39,098 nucleotides of DNA from Klebsiella michiganensis. GTDB taxonomy: Bacteria > Pseudomonadota > Gammaproteobacteria > Enterobacterales > Enterobacteriaceae. The stretch covers positions 1 to 39,098 of the forward strand of contig NZ_PRDB01000023.1 in NCBI RefSeq assembly GCF_002925905.1. The letters run 5' to 3'. A model generated the notes under the pieces. That model made no database searches and was not told the origin of the DNA. It saw only the letters and a list, made by a program, of their open reading frames with translations. The position numbers were made by a program, and so were the translations under genes. Below, piece after piece: positions 1 through 10,730 of the stretch. The first letter of the stretch is position 1; every line of letters begins with the position of its first letter.

Positions 1-1101
<1,101 letters not shown>

Positions 1102-1121
1102 TCAGAAATAACGAGTGATGA

Positions 1122-1136
1122 AATTGCAATGCAATT
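1122..1136. promoter_or_regulatory. 15-bp palindrome upstream of dctA
   Basis: AATTGCA-A-TGCAATT is a perfect inverted repeat around one central base, about 100 bases upstream of the dctA start in the AT-rich gap between dctA and pdeK. The position fits an operator for a dimeric regulator of dctA, but I do not recognise the regulator. Chance occurrence in AT-rich DNA is possible. Confidence 0.25.
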
Positions 1137-1177
1137 GTTAATTTATTTGAACTGACTCGCATAAGCTAACAATGTTG

Positions 1178-3184
1178 TTACAAACTTGCATCCTCAACAT
1201 CACCGGGTAAAAAACGGGCCATAAAAGCCTCAGGCGGCATGGCGCAGCCAAAAAGATACCCTTGCACCGTCTCGACGCCCGCCTCCTGCAGCCAGCGATA
1301 CTGGGTATCGGTTTCGACGCCCTCCGCGACAATGTGCAGATTCAGCCCCCGCGCCAGCTGGATAATCGCGGGCACCATGCTGATGTCATCGGGCAGCATA
1401 TCGATAAAGACTTTATCGATTTTCAGGATGTCTACCGGCAGCGATTTAATATGCTGCAGCTGGCGCAAGCCCGCGTAGCCCATACCAAAGTCATCGAGGG
1501 CAATCCGCACGCCCGCTTCACGCAGCGGACGCAGCAGCGAAATAATCGCCTGCGGGTCGTCTATCCGACGGCTTTCGGTGACTTCCAGTACCAGCGTGCC
1601 CGGCGCGATACGATAGCGCGCGAGCAGCGCCAGCATCTCCTCGCCGCGATCGTGATGCAGCAGCTGCAGCAACGACACGTTGACCGACAGCGGCAACATG
1701 ATCCCCTGATTTTGCCAGGCGGCAAGCTGCCGGCAGGCCTCTTCCATCACCCAGTAGCCGACCGGCACCATCAGCCCGCAGGCTTCGATACGCTCAATCA
1801 GATCGCCCGGCAGCGACCAGCTGCCGTCCGCCTGACGCTGACGCAGCAGCACTTCCGCACCGCACACCTCGCCGCTGTGGGTATCCACCTGCGGCTGCAG
1901 CCAGATGGCAAACTGCTGGTTATCAAGCGCCGTCAGAATATCGTGCTCTTCCATTAAGCGGCGCTGCGCTTTTTCCATCTGCTGCGGATCGAAGAACTCA
2001 ATCTGGTTTTTCCCTTTACGACGCGCGGTTACGGCGGCGGAAAACGCCCGCCGGTAGAGCTGTTCGGCGTTAATTTCGCCGTTAAACATCGCGATACCGA
2101 CGCTGGCGCAGGGGCGCAGCTGGATGCCGTGCAGAGGCAAACGTTCATTTAAGACAGTGAGTACTTGCTTACTTAACGTCACCGCCTGCCAGGGTTCGTC
2201 AATACCGTGGGCCAGAATCGCGAAGTCGTAGCCGCTCACCTGAGCCAGCACCATCTGCGCCGGGATAATCGCCCGCAGCTTTTCAACCAGGGTTAGCAGC
2301 AGCATTTCACGCTGCGTCTCTTTCAGTACGCCAGCGGTATCCTGTAGCGTTTCGCAGGCGATAATCAGCAGCGCCGAGGCCTGCGGTCGCGCGACGGTTT
2401 GCTCCAGCATAGCCATTAGAAAGGCTTTGTTCGGCAGCTCGGATACCGGAAAACGAGTCGATTGCAAAGAGAGTTCATCGTGCAGGCGCAGCAGCGTCTG
2501 CTGATTACGGTTGTAGCTGCGCACCAGCATGCCGATTTCATCGTCATGATGGAGACGCGGCAGCGTGAGCTGATGGCCCAAACGCTCGTGCTGCGGGACA
2601 TCGTTTAGCTCACGGGCGATTTTACGCAGCGGTCGTACCATCAGACGGTTGATGCACCAGGTGATCGCCACCGTCAGCATCAGCACCAGAAGCAAGTAAG
2701 CGGTCACTAACGTCGCCAGCGCGCTCATGACGAATTTATACATGCGGTATGAGTCGGCCTGGAGCACCAGATAGGCCAGCGGCTGTGGGTTAGCGGGCCG
2801 TTCAAGGGAGTAGATAGGCAGCGAAATCTGTACCGGCAGTTCAAACATACGGGTGATGGTTACCGGTACCGGGCGCTCGGGGATAAAGCGCATCCGCAGC
2901 GCCTGGAACTGATTGGGCAGGACAACATCCGCCCGGCTGACGATGCCTGCGGGTTGAATACGGCTCAGAATGGCTTCCGCCTCAGGGATATCGGCTTTCA
3001 GGATAGCCGCTGACAGCGGTTCGCGAACGGAACGCGCGATGCTTTCTAACTGCGTGGCCGTGGTAAAACGACTCTGCTGAACAAAGTGGAACAGCAGAAT
3101 AGAACAGAAGACCAGTACAAACGCCATGGACACGCTCGCGACCATCGCCATCTGTTTAATTGTAAGTGAACGGCTGACGCGCAA
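1178..3184 (-). CDS. pdeK: PdeK (YhjK), membrane c-di-GMP phosphodiesterase with degenerate GGDEF
   Basis: Predicted inner-membrane EAL phosphodiesterase that hydrolyses c-di-GMP, the activator of the neighbouring cellulose synthases. I use the TTG at 3184 (668 residues): GGAG lies seven bases upstream, a TATAAT box sits 68 bases upstream, and the product then starts [11 protein letters not shown] like E. coli YhjK. A longer frame reaches 3277 but would begin upstream of that -10 box. From this start there are membrane segments near residues 12-36 and 151-177, with a periplasmic domain between them, then a HAMP-like stretch. A degenerate GGDEF domain follows (SGYDF near 317 in place of GGDEF). 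The EAL domain has EVLLR near 444, [17 protein letters not shown] near 563 and AEGVET near 620, so the main catalytic motifs are kept although EAL reads EVL. Confidence 0.92.
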   Translation of the reverse strand: MRVSRSLTIKQMAMVASVSMAFVLVFCSILLFHFVQQSRFTTATQLESIARSVREPLSAAILKADIPEAEAILSRIQPAGIVSRADVVLPNQFQALRMRFIPERPVPVTITRMFELPVQISLPIYSLERPANPQPLAYLVLQADSYRMYKFVMSALATLVTAYLLLVLMLTVAITWCINRLMVRPLRKIARELNDVPQHERLGHQLTLPRLHHDDEIGMLVRSYNRNQQTLLRLHDELSLQSTRFPVSELPNKAFLMAMLEQTVARPQASALLIIACETLQDTAGVLKETQREMLLLTLVEKLRAIIPAQMVLAQVSGYDFAILAHGIDEPWQAVTLSKQVLTVLNERLPLHGIQLRPCASVGIAMFNGEINAEQLYRRAFSAAVTARRKGKNQIEFFDPQQMEKAQRRLMEEHDILTALDNQQFAIWLQPQVDTHSGEVCGAEVLLRQRQADGSWSLPGDLIERIEACGLMVPVGYWVMEEACRQLAAWQNQGIMLPLSVNVSLLQLLHHDRGEEMLALLARYRIAPGTLVLEVTESRRIDDPQAIISLLRPLREAGVRIALDDFGMGYAGLRQLQHIKSLPVDILKIDKVFIDMLPDDISMVPAIIQLARGLNLHIVAEGVETDTQYRWLQEAGVETVQGYLFGCAMPPEAFMARFLPGDVEDASL

Positions 3185-3251
3185 CGGGGTTCTCCACTGA
3201 AACTGAACGCATATCGGGTATAGGTCCCTCTCACCGATCGTTATCAGGCTG

Positions 3252-3257
3252 ATTATA
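3252..3257 (-). promoter_or_regulatory. Putative -10 box for pdeK
   Basis: On the minus strand a perfect TATAAT lies here, giving a predicted start near 3245 and a leader of about 60 bases before the TTG at 3184. No good -35 hexamer is seen at 16-18 bases, so the promoter may depend on an activator or another sigma factor. It supports separate transcription of pdeK from bcsC. Confidence 0.4.
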
Positions 3258-3289
3258 TACTCAAATTGTTCGCTCACGCCCGCAAGGCG

Positions 3290-3690
3290 CGAAGCAATGC
3301 CATCGGGACGCTTTCCCGGAGGCGGCGCAATGCGCCTGTCCGGGCTACAAAATCCGCAGGCGGCGCGAGCCGGTAGCCCCGGTAAGCATAGCGCGACCGG
3401 GGAACATTCCCGGGTCGCGGCTGACGCCTTACCCGGGCTACAAAATTGCCCGGGCTACACGTTCACAGCCGCCATCGGGCCGCTTTCCCGGAGGCGGCGC
3501 AATGCGCCTGTCCGGGCTACAAAATCCGCAGGCGGCGCGGGCCGGTAGCCCCGGTAAGCACAGCGCGACCGGGGAACATTCCCGGGTGGCGGCTGACGCC
3601 TTACCCGGGCTACACGCTCACAACCACCATCGGGCCGGTAGCCCGGACAAGGCGCCCCTGGCGCCGCCTCCGGGATGCAGCGCGCTATGC
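3290..3690. repeat. BIME/REP array between bcsC and pdeK
   Basis: Two direct copies of a composite repeat start at GCCATCGGG at 3299 and 3471, 172 bases apart and nearly identical. The second copy lacks about 17 bases near its end. Each contains a REP palindrome (CCCGGAGGCGGCGCAATGCG continuing to TGTCCGGGCTAC). An inverted partner, GTAGCCCGGACAAGGCGC, lies at 3638-3690, as in bacterial interspersed mosaic elements. Such elements can stabilise 3' ends of mRNA or bind DNA gyrase and IHF; here they follow the end of bcsC. Small open frames across this stretch are repeats read as protein and are not genes. Nothing further is seen between 3691 and 3797. Confidence 0.85.
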
Positions 3691-3797
3691 AGCTTCCGCG
3701 CCACCGGAGGGGAAATCGGGCTGCCTGGCCGGAGGCAACGAGTATACGCGAAGAGCGCCGTGGAGTGGCGCCCTGTCGCATAATTCAGCCTAATCTG

Positions 3798-6700
3798 CTA
3801 CCAGTCGGCATAAGGAACCAACGGCTGCGGCGGCATATCCATATCGCCCTGCCAGCCGGAAGCCGAATAGCGAACGTACAGCAGCGCATGGCTCGGGGTG
3901 TAATCCTTCGCCTGCTGGATATCCACCGCCGCCCCGACAAACCAGTTGCTGGTCACCCGTCGTTCAATCAGCGCCCGCGCGGTATAGCCGACGCCAGAAC
4001 TGCTGCTGCCTTCTTCCGTGAGCTGGCTGGCATCATGACGATACTGCGAAGGAATCAAATTGAGCAGCGGATAGCGCGCCTCGGTTTTGGTGCGCGAGTG
4101 GGACCACGACACCGATCCCCCCAGCTCCCATGACCAGTTCGCCGTCCGCTGACGCCAGGTGACCGGCACCGAGAAGGAGATATATTCCTGCGGACTGTAG
4201 TAACCGCCCTGACCCAGCGTATAGCCGCTGAGATCCTTATCGTAGTGCCAGAGCATATTGTTCAGGCCGACGGTGACCCGGCGGTTATCTTCGTTAACCA
4301 CTTTATAGTAGTAGCCGGTCATCCAGCGCACGCGCCAGTTGTCGGCGACGTTTTTCCCGGTCAACTGGTCGACGCCCAGCGAAGACCAGACGCCGTTGGC
4401 CTCGCCTTTATCGTAGCTCAGACTCAGACCGCCGCCGTCGGCGCGCACCCCGCCCCAGGTCTTGCCGGTATGGCCGTCGTTAGGGTTATCCTTCTGCCCG
4501 CCAAAGGCCAGCAGCGAGCTGGAGATGGGGCGTCGGTGGAGGTTCACGGTGTAGCCCAGCGGACCAACGTCGCTGCTGTAGCTCAGGCCGCCCACCACAT
4601 CAACGACGTTAAAGCCCATCGGCGTGGTGCCGATATCGCCGCTCCAGGTATCGTTCTTCCAGCCCACCGCGACGCTGGCGCCGCTATCGCTCTGATGTTT
4701 GCTGCCGCCGCTACAGGCGATTTCACCGCAGGTGCCCCAGCTCGGCGAATAGCTGCCGTCGCTGTTCGTCGAAAAACTCCCGGCATCCATATTAACCAGA
4801 TCGGTACGGAAGAACATTCGCCCGTCGGCCAGCGGCGCATCCACATGCAGCATCGTGGTATGGGCTTTCAGGTCGGAATAGCCGCCGGTACCGCTGGAGC
4901 CCCAGTAATCATGTTCGAGGGTGACGTTAAGATCCTGCTGACGATAAAGATCGGCGGCGTCGCTGCGGATCCCGCGCTTCAGCCAGTCATCGCTGCTGTC
5001 GTTACGCGTCAGCCGCGTAAACGTGTCGTTATCCTGCGGGCGCTCGCGGGCGACGCCGGAGGCCACCATTGCATCTTTATAGCCTTCCAGCGCCTGCTGC
5101 GGCTCGCCGTTCTGCGCCTGGAAACGCGCGGCGTCGCGCAGCACCAGCGCGCTTTCCATTGACGGCGGCTGCGCTTTCGCCTGCGGAACGATGCGGGCGA
5201 AGGTTTGCTGCGCCTGAGCGCGATCGCCCAACCCGGCCTGCGCCTGGGCGATACGCCGCTGCATATTGATAGAATCGATGTCTTCGCCCTTGAGCTGCGC
5301 CACCTGGGCGCGGGCGGCGTTTTTATCGCCATCGGCAAGATACACTTCCGCCAGGCCCAGACGCGCATCGCCGTTGTCAGGCTGCTGCCCCAGCGCCCGC
5401 TGATATTCAGCAATCGCCGTCTGGCTGTCGCCGCGCTGCTGCGCCCAGTCCGCCAGCGTGAGCGCGTAGCGCACCGACGTCGGCTGCTGGTTAATCAGGG
5501 CGATCGCCCGGGCTTCCTGGCCGCTATCGCGCAGCTGATTCGCCTGGCGCAACACGTTATCGCTTTGCAGGCGCGCCTCCAGCTCGCGAATATTGTCCGT
5601 CCACTGCCCGCGCGGCAGGGCGTTAATCTGCGCCAGCGCCATCTCATCCTGATTATTCCCGGATAGATAGAGGCCGTAGGCGTAAACCCGGTCGGCATCG
5701 CCGGGCTGGCGGTTGACCATCGCGCGCATGATGGCATCGGCTTCGCTGCGGCTGCCCGCGCTGACCAGATCCCGCGACAGGCGGTAGGCGATCCATACGC
5801 TATCCGGATCCAGCGCCAGCCGTCTGCGCTGCACTTCCGCCGCCTGCGCCCAGTTGCCCTGGCTCTCCAGCGCTTCAGCCTGTTTCTCCAGCCGATCGTT
5901 CGTCAGGCTGCGTTCGATATCATCAATGCTGCGCCGCTGGCCCGGCGACAGGCTGGCGATGTACGCGCTGGCTTTTTCCGGCGATTCGGCGCGATACAGA
6001 TTCGCCAGACCGCGCACCGCCAGGCTGTTGCCGCGATCCATTCGCAGCGCGCGCTGGTAGTAACGCTCCGCCGCCGCGTTTTCTTTACGCGCCGCCGCCA
6101 CGTCCCCCAGCCCCAGCACCGCATAGCTGTCGGTATTGTCTATGCGCTGCGCCTGGGCGTAATTATTTTGCGCCTGCGCCAGCTGGCCGCTTTTGAGGGC
6201 GCTATCGCCCTGCTTAATCAGCAGCCAGTAGCGGTTAGTCTTGAGCAGGCTGTCCCACTTATCGCGGCTCGGGCTATCCGGGTCCATTTTGATGGCTTTA
6301 CTCAACTGGGCGACCGCCCGCGCCCGATCGCCGCGCTGGGAGTACGCCTGCCCCAATGCGCCAACCGCGTCGCTGTCTTTGGCATCCGCCCGCACAGCCT
6401 GCTGCAAATCGGCCACGGCCACCGAACCTTTCCCGGCCTTCACCGCCGCCAGCCCCTCCGCGCGATCGCGGAACGTCGGGTCTTTTAGCTGCGTCTGCTG
6501 CTGAGCGAGCAGGACGCGGGCATTCGCCGAGGTGGAACCGGTGGGAAACTGCATGAGAAAGCGCTGCAGCGCCTGCACGCTGGCCCGGCTGACCGGCATA
6601 CTTTTCACTTCGTTAAACCAGATGTCCGCCGCGATACCGCGCCCCGCCGCCGAGCGGGACATCTGCTCCAGATAAGCAAATCCCTCTTCCGGCTTATTAT

Positions 6701-7283
6701 CGCCAAACATCTGTTTCGCCAGCGCCGTTTGCAGCGGGACGTTGCCCGGCAAGCGGGCGTTGAGTTTTTTCAGCTGATTGATGCCTTCGTTATGACGGGC
6801 GGGCAGCCGCGCCACCAGCGTCCAGTACTCAATCGCCGCGTCATCATCATCAGGAACGCCGTTAAACAGCTTCTCGTAAGCGGCGATGGCCTCATCAACC
6901 TTCCCGGCCACGCCCAGCAGACGAGCCTGCTGCAGCTCCTGGCGACCGTCGCCGGTGCTGCTTTTCATTTCGTCACGCGAGGCTTTCAGCTCGGGCGATT
7001 CCGGCGCCAGCTTCGCCAGACGCTCCAGCTGCTGCTTCGCGCCGGCGGTATCGCCCTGGCGGAGAAGATAGCGCATCCGCGCGGCAACAACGTCCGGGTT
7101 ATTCGGGTCGATCAATTCCAGGCGATAGAGCGACTGGCGCACCAAATCCTCACGTTTGCTGGCCTCGCCGAGGCGGACCTGCTCCAGTAGATGCTCCTGA
7201 ACAGGCGTAGTCGCGGCGTGCGCCAGCGGCATCAGCGCGACGCCTAAGGAGAGGGTGAATAAGCTTAGTGAGAACTTGTGCAT
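3798..7283 (-). CDS. bcsC: BcsC (operon I), outer-membrane cellulose exporter with TPR domain
   Basis: Exports the nascent glucan across the periplasm and outer membrane. 1161 residues, close to the 1157 of E. coli BcsC. A signal peptide occupies residues 1-23 (ends PLAHA). A long alpha-helical TPR superhelix follows to about residue 780, with many A-L-G-x-A and P-x-N-x-D repeats. The C-terminal BCSC_C barrel then ends in PYADW and contains the [11 protein letters not shown] motif. It is the last gene of bcsRQABZC; its start lies inside the end of bcsZ (19-base overlap), so translation is probably coupled. No gross defect is visible. Confidence 0.95.
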   Translation of the reverse strand: MHKFSLSLFTLSLGVALMPLAHAATTPVQEHLLEQVRLGEASKREDLVRQSLYRLELIDPNNPDVVAARMRYLLRQGDTAGAKQQLERLAKLAPESPELKASRDEMKSSTGDGRQELQQARLLGVAGKVDEAIAAYEKLFNGVPDDDDAAIEYWTLVARLPARHNEGINQLKKLNARLPGNVPLQTALAKQMFGDNKPEEGFAYLEQMSRSAAGRGIAADIWFNEVKSMPVSRASVQALQRFLMQFPTGSTSANARVLLAQQQTQLKDPTFRDRAEGLAAVKAGKGSVAVADLQQAVRADAKDSDAVGALGQAYSQRGDRARAVAQLSKAIKMDPDSPSRDKWDSLLKTNRYWLLIKQGDSALKSGQLAQAQNNYAQAQRIDNTDSYAVLGLGDVAAARKENAAAERYYQRALRMDRGNSLAVRGLANLYRAESPEKASAYIASLSPGQRRSIDDIERSLTNDRLEKQAEALESQGNWAQAAEVQRRRLALDPDSVWIAYRLSRDLVSAGSRSEADAIMRAMVNRQPGDADRVYAYGLYLSGNNQDEMALAQINALPRGQWTDNIRELEARLQSDNVLRQANQLRDSGQEARAIALINQQPTSVRYALTLADWAQQRGDSQTAIAEYQRALGQQPDNGDARLGLAEVYLADGDKNAARAQVAQLKGEDIDSINMQRRIAQAQAGLGDRAQAQQTFARIVPQAKAQPPSMESALVLRDAARFQAQNGEPQQALEGYKDAMVASGVARERPQDNDTFTRLTRNDSSDDWLKRGIRSDAADLYRQQDLNVTLEHDYWGSSGTGGYSDLKAHTTMLHVDAPLADGRMFFRTDLVNMDAGSFSTNSDGSYSPSWGTCGEIACSGGSKHQSDSGASVAVGWKNDTWSGDIGTTPMGFNVVDVVGGLSYSSDVGPLGYTVNLHRRPISSSLLAFGGQKDNPNDGHTGKTWGGVRADGGGLSLSYDKGEANGVWSSLGVDQLTGKNVADNWRVRWMTGYYYKVVNEDNRRVTVGLNNMLWHYDKDLSGYTLGQGGYYSPQEYISFSVPVTWRQRTANWSWELGGSVSWSHSRTKTEARYPLLNLIPSQYRHDASQLTEEGSSSSGVGYTARALIERRVTSNWFVGAAVDIQQAKDYTPSHALLYVRYSASGWQGDMDMPPQPLVPYADW

Positions 7284-8371
7284 TCCTGGTTCCAGTCAGG
7301 CCGTAATTCGCCACCGGCGGTGAAGCGAAAACGGTGTTGATCCCATCCCTGGCCGAAAAGGGTCAGGACCGCGCTGTAGTAAGCATCCGCGCCGGGATAG
7401 TTATCGGCGACGCGCTGGCGCTGAATGGCGCGTGCATCTTCCTTCTGCAAGAAAGGCAGTAGCGCAGCGGAGAATCCAACCGGACCGTTGCCGGTAGTTT
7501 TACCGGTCGCGATGTTGGTTTTTTCCGGCGGCACGCCCTGGTCAATCGTCCGGGTCGCCATCGGTTTAAAGCGCGCCAGCAGGCGAGCTTTTTGCTTATC
7601 GTCGTCATCGAGCATACCGGCCCACAGATAGACGCGAATGGCGTCATAGCTGCCGATAATGGGTTTATCCGCTTTCAGCTGCCAGCCTTTGCTTTTTTCG
7701 TAACGCACCCAGTCAGGCGAAAAACCTTTCGGCGCGGTTTCCAGCAGCAGACGCAGATTGCCGTCGCGTATCTTCGGCCAGGGAGCGCCAAACGCGGCAA
7801 AGTAGGTCGCCAGCTGCGGCGGCAGATAGCTGGGATTAAAACGCCAGCCGCGGTCATCGACGAAGCCGACTCTCCCCGGCAGAATCATCGGCCCCAGCCC
7901 CGGTACGGTGGCGACCTCTTCGTCGGCAATGCGCGCCAGCAGCGCTTTGCCTACCTCGGTGTACTGAGGCGTGTCCCACAGACGTCCGGCCTCCAGCAGC
8001 GCCCAGGCTATCCACAAATCGGAGTCCGAGGCTGAATTGTTGTCCAGCACCGTCCATTCGTCATCGCTCTTTTTCCCCCACAGCCAGCCCGGGAGATGCG
8101 CGCGCAAATCGCCCTCGGCAAGGTTGTTTTGCGTCCACTCGAATAGCTTGCGGAAGCCGTCGCGATCGTTAGCCGCCAGAGCAAAGAACAGCCCGTAGCT
8201 TTGCCCTTCCGAGGTGGTGATTTTTCGCGCATCGCTGGGGTCGATAATTCGCCCTTCGGCGCTGACATACTCTTTTTTAAACTGCTCCCAGGCCGGCCAC
8301 TGGCAGGCGGCGCTCACCTGCGCCGCCGCCAGCATCAATACCGATAACACCACACCGCGCACCGCGTTCAT
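7265..8371 (-). CDS. bcsZ: BcsZ (operon I), periplasmic endo-beta-1,4-glucanase, GH8
   Basis: Periplasmic family 8 endoglucanase that trims cellulose during export. Choosing the third of three possible start codons (TTG 8377, ATG 8374, ATG 8371) gives 368 residues, as recalled for E. coli, and places the catalytic acid E55 (in TTSEGQSYG) and base D243 (in SYDAIRVY) at the E. coli numbers. A signal peptide ends near QVSAA. The bcsB stop codon lies six bases upstream and the 3' end overlaps bcsC, so the gene is embedded in the operon. ATG 8374 is equally possible by spacing from a GATGAG Shine-Dalgarno. Confidence 0.95.
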   Translation of the reverse strand: MNAVRGVVLSVLMLAAAQVSAACQWPAWEQFKKEYVSAEGRIIDPSDARKITTSEGQSYGLFFALAANDRDGFRKLFEWTQNNLAEGDLRAHLPGWLWGKKSDDEWTVLDNNSASDSDLWIAWALLEAGRLWDTPQYTEVGKALLARIADEEVATVPGLGPMILPGRVGFVDDRGWRFNPSYLPPQLATYFAAFGAPWPKIRDGNLRLLLETAPKGFSPDWVRYEKSKGWQLKADKPIIGSYDAIRVYLWAGMLDDDDKQKARLLARFKPMATRTIDQGVPPEKTNIATGKTTGNGPVGFSAALLPFLQKEDARAIQRQRVADNYPGADAYYSAVLTLFGQGWDQHRFRFTAGGELRPDWNQECTSSH

Positions 8372-8377
8372 CATCAA

Positions 8378-10720
8378 TTACTCATCATCAAGGTCGAGGC
8401 GGCGACGGCTGATAATACGCAGCATGCGCCATAGCACCCATGCCAGCAGGACGATGCTGACCGCGGCCAGAATAGCCAGCAGCACCGGATGGCTGGAGAG
8501 CGCAAACCAGATACGTTCGAACCACGGCAGGTGCCCGATATAGTAAATATCGCCCACCCTCAGGCTGTTGACGCCCGACTCACGAATCACCGCAACGGAA
8601 CCAAACATCGCCGCGCGTTTACCGCTGTCGTTAAGGGCCTGGGTCAGCAGTTCGTTGCCGCGCGGGCTGTCGGCCAGCAGCGCCACGACGCTGCGCTGAT
8701 CGTTGTACGGCGACTGGAAGCCAATAATCGCCGCCATCGGCCCGGTCGACGTGACGTCGGTGCGGGTATTCGGCGTTCTGGCCTCGGTATCGGGATAGAT
8801 GCTGGCCAGATCGTAGTGGCGCATCGGCGTTTTCACCCAGCTTTTGGTCGCTTCAACCAGCAGGTTGATTTTCGTGTCGTCCTTCAGCGCCTGCGGAATG
8901 GAGCCAATCAGCAGCAGATCGGCGTCTTTGTCCTTAATCTGGCTGCCGTCGTCGGTCATGCGCAGGTTAATGGCCGCCAGGCCGGTTTGCGCGCCAATGC
9001 CGCCGGCCGTCTCCAGCAGCGTGGCAACCTGGCCCTCGGTCGGCGATTTGGGCACCACGACCAGGGTATCGGCGAGATCGGCCATCCGGCTGTACGGGAA
9101 GCCCGCGTTAGCAAATACGCGCAGATCCGGCATCGCCATAAAGTGATAGTACTTCGAGAAGTCGATGGTCGAGTCGTCGCCTATCACCACGTGGTTCTGC
9201 ACCGGCTGGAAGGTAATACAGTTATCGATAGAACCGCCCGGCATCGGGTTCATATACTGGAAGTCGAAGCGCAGCTGATTCATGGCGCCGAGGCGCAATG
9301 CCGGGATCGTCACTTCCGTTTTGCCATCCAGCAGCCCCTGCAGCACCGGCAGGCGCAGTATCAGCTTATTCACATCCTGCGAGCTGTTGAGGCTGAAGGA
9401 CTGTAAGAACCGATCGTTAAGGCTGATATCCATGCGCGAGCTGTCCTTGATAGGCGGCATGGTGTAGCGATAGTTCAGGTTCATATCGATGCCGTTGGCG
9501 CGCAGCAGGTAGAGGTCCGGCGGCAGGTTCAGCGCCACGTTGATGGAATCCGGCACCAGGCCGCTGGATTGCAGCTGCTGTTCGTAGGTTTTCAGCTCGG
9601 CAAAGGTCACCGCCCGATCGGTACGCACCCAGTTCGGCGCATCGTAGGGTTTACGCGCCTGCAGCTGTTTGACATCGTCAACCGTCACGCTGCTGCCGCG
9701 GAACAGAATATTGCCCTGGGCTATCCCCTTCGCTGCCTGCAGCAGGTCTTTGTCATCCCGCCCGAAGACCACCAGCAGCTTGACGTACGGATTATCCGGG
9801 TGGTCGATCATTTCAATCGTCGGCGCCTTAACCGGCGGATGCTCGCGCAGGAAGTCAGGGCGCTTATCGTTGGTCGCAAACACAATGGCGTTACGGTCCG
9901 GCAGTTGGTTGAACTGCACCGGGAACTGCTGGCCGCGCCAGCCCGCCTTGCTGCCGAACCAGGAGGCGACGATGGCCGCCGCCTGCTGCTGCAGGACATC
10001 CGGCGCGGAGGCGAAGACCATCGGCAGCGTCAGCTGGCGGTTATCGCGCGAATCGTAGAACGGTACCGGGAAATGCGAAAGATCGTTGCGCACGTTCAGC
10101 GACTGGTAGGTTAAATCCAGATAGCTTTCGCGACCGACGTCCAGCCACAAGGTGCTGCTGGCCGGGTTTTCACAGACATCGCGATAGTGGCCGACAAACT
10201 CAAGGCGCACGCGGTTAAAGTCGGTGATATAGAGCGGATCGATAGGGATCTGCGCGCTGACTTTTTTACCCAACTGCTCTTTGGTGACCGGCAGCACGCC
10301 CATCAGCTCATCGTTAAGATACACCTTCAGCTGCGACTGCACCGGCAGCAGCGACGGAGAGGGCGTGTAGTCGAGATTCAGCAGCGCTTTTGCCACCACT
10401 TCATCGCTGCGCATACCGAACTCTACCGACCCCTCAGGGCGCGCGCCGCGCAGCACCATGCTGCCCGGAGGCGGGGCGATTTTGGCGAAGGTCAGCTTCA
10501 CGTCGCGGGTCGGAGCGTTATCCAGCACCACCACCGGCGCTGCCGGATCGGCAAGCGTCGCCGTGGGCTGGCTGTCCGCCACCGTACCAGCGATACCGGG
10601 CACCGTCGTCGTCGGCGCGGCCTGAGTCGCCGCCGCCGTCGGTTCCGCATACGAAGCGAAAGGAGACCATCCGCTAATACCCACCGCTACTGCACAAATC
10701 AAAGAGAGTTTTCTGTTCAT
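8378..10720 (-). CDS. bcsB: BcsB (operon I), membrane-anchored periplasmic cellulose synthase subunit
   Basis: Periplasmic partner of BcsA that guides the glucan and is needed for catalysis. The ATG at 10720 gives 780 residues (E. coli has 779) and a product starting MNRKLSLICAVAVGISGW. The open frame runs further upstream only through bcsA sequence. Visible are the signal peptide, an Ala/Thr/Pro-rich linker, two repeats of carbohydrate-binding and flavodoxin-like domains (motifs SHFPVPFYDSRDN and NQLPDRNAIVFATNDKR), and a C-terminal transmembrane helix (PVLLAILAAVSIVLLAWVLW) followed by RRRLDLDDE. It starts 10 bases after the bcsA stop. Confidence 0.95.
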   Translation of the reverse strand: MNRKLSLICAVAVGISGWSPFASYAEPTAAATQAAPTTTVPGIAGTVADSQPTATLADPAAPVVVLDNAPTRDVKLTFAKIAPPPGSMVLRGARPEGSVEFGMRSDEVVAKALLNLDYTPSPSLLPVQSQLKVYLNDELMGVLPVTKEQLGKKVSAQIPIDPLYITDFNRVRLEFVGHYRDVCENPASSTLWLDVGRESYLDLTYQSLNVRNDLSHFPVPFYDSRDNRQLTLPMVFASAPDVLQQQAAAIVASWFGSKAGWRGQQFPVQFNQLPDRNAIVFATNDKRPDFLREHPPVKAPTIEMIDHPDNPYVKLLVVFGRDDKDLLQAAKGIAQGNILFRGSSVTVDDVKQLQARKPYDAPNWVRTDRAVTFAELKTYEQQLQSSGLVPDSINVALNLPPDLYLLRANGIDMNLNYRYTMPPIKDSSRMDISLNDRFLQSFSLNSSQDVNKLILRLPVLQGLLDGKTEVTIPALRLGAMNQLRFDFQYMNPMPGGSIDNCITFQPVQNHVVIGDDSTIDFSKYYHFMAMPDLRVFANAGFPYSRMADLADTLVVVPKSPTEGQVATLLETAGGIGAQTGLAAINLRMTDDGSQIKDKDADLLLIGSIPQALKDDTKINLLVEATKSWVKTPMRHYDLASIYPDTEARTPNTRTDVTSTGPMAAIIGFQSPYNDQRSVVALLADSPRGNELLTQALNDSGKRAAMFGSVAVIRESGVNSLRVGDIYYIGHLPWFERIWFALSSHPVLLAILAAVSIVLLAWVLWRMLRIISRRRLDLDDE

Positions 10721-10730
10721 CGCATTATCA

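Noticed and set aside
3297..4133. Several overlapping Arg/Pro/Ala-rich frames in the pdeK-bcsC gap and the 3' end of bcsC
   Set aside because: They are translations of REP palindromes or of the antisense strand of bcsC, with no ribosome sites or recognisable family.
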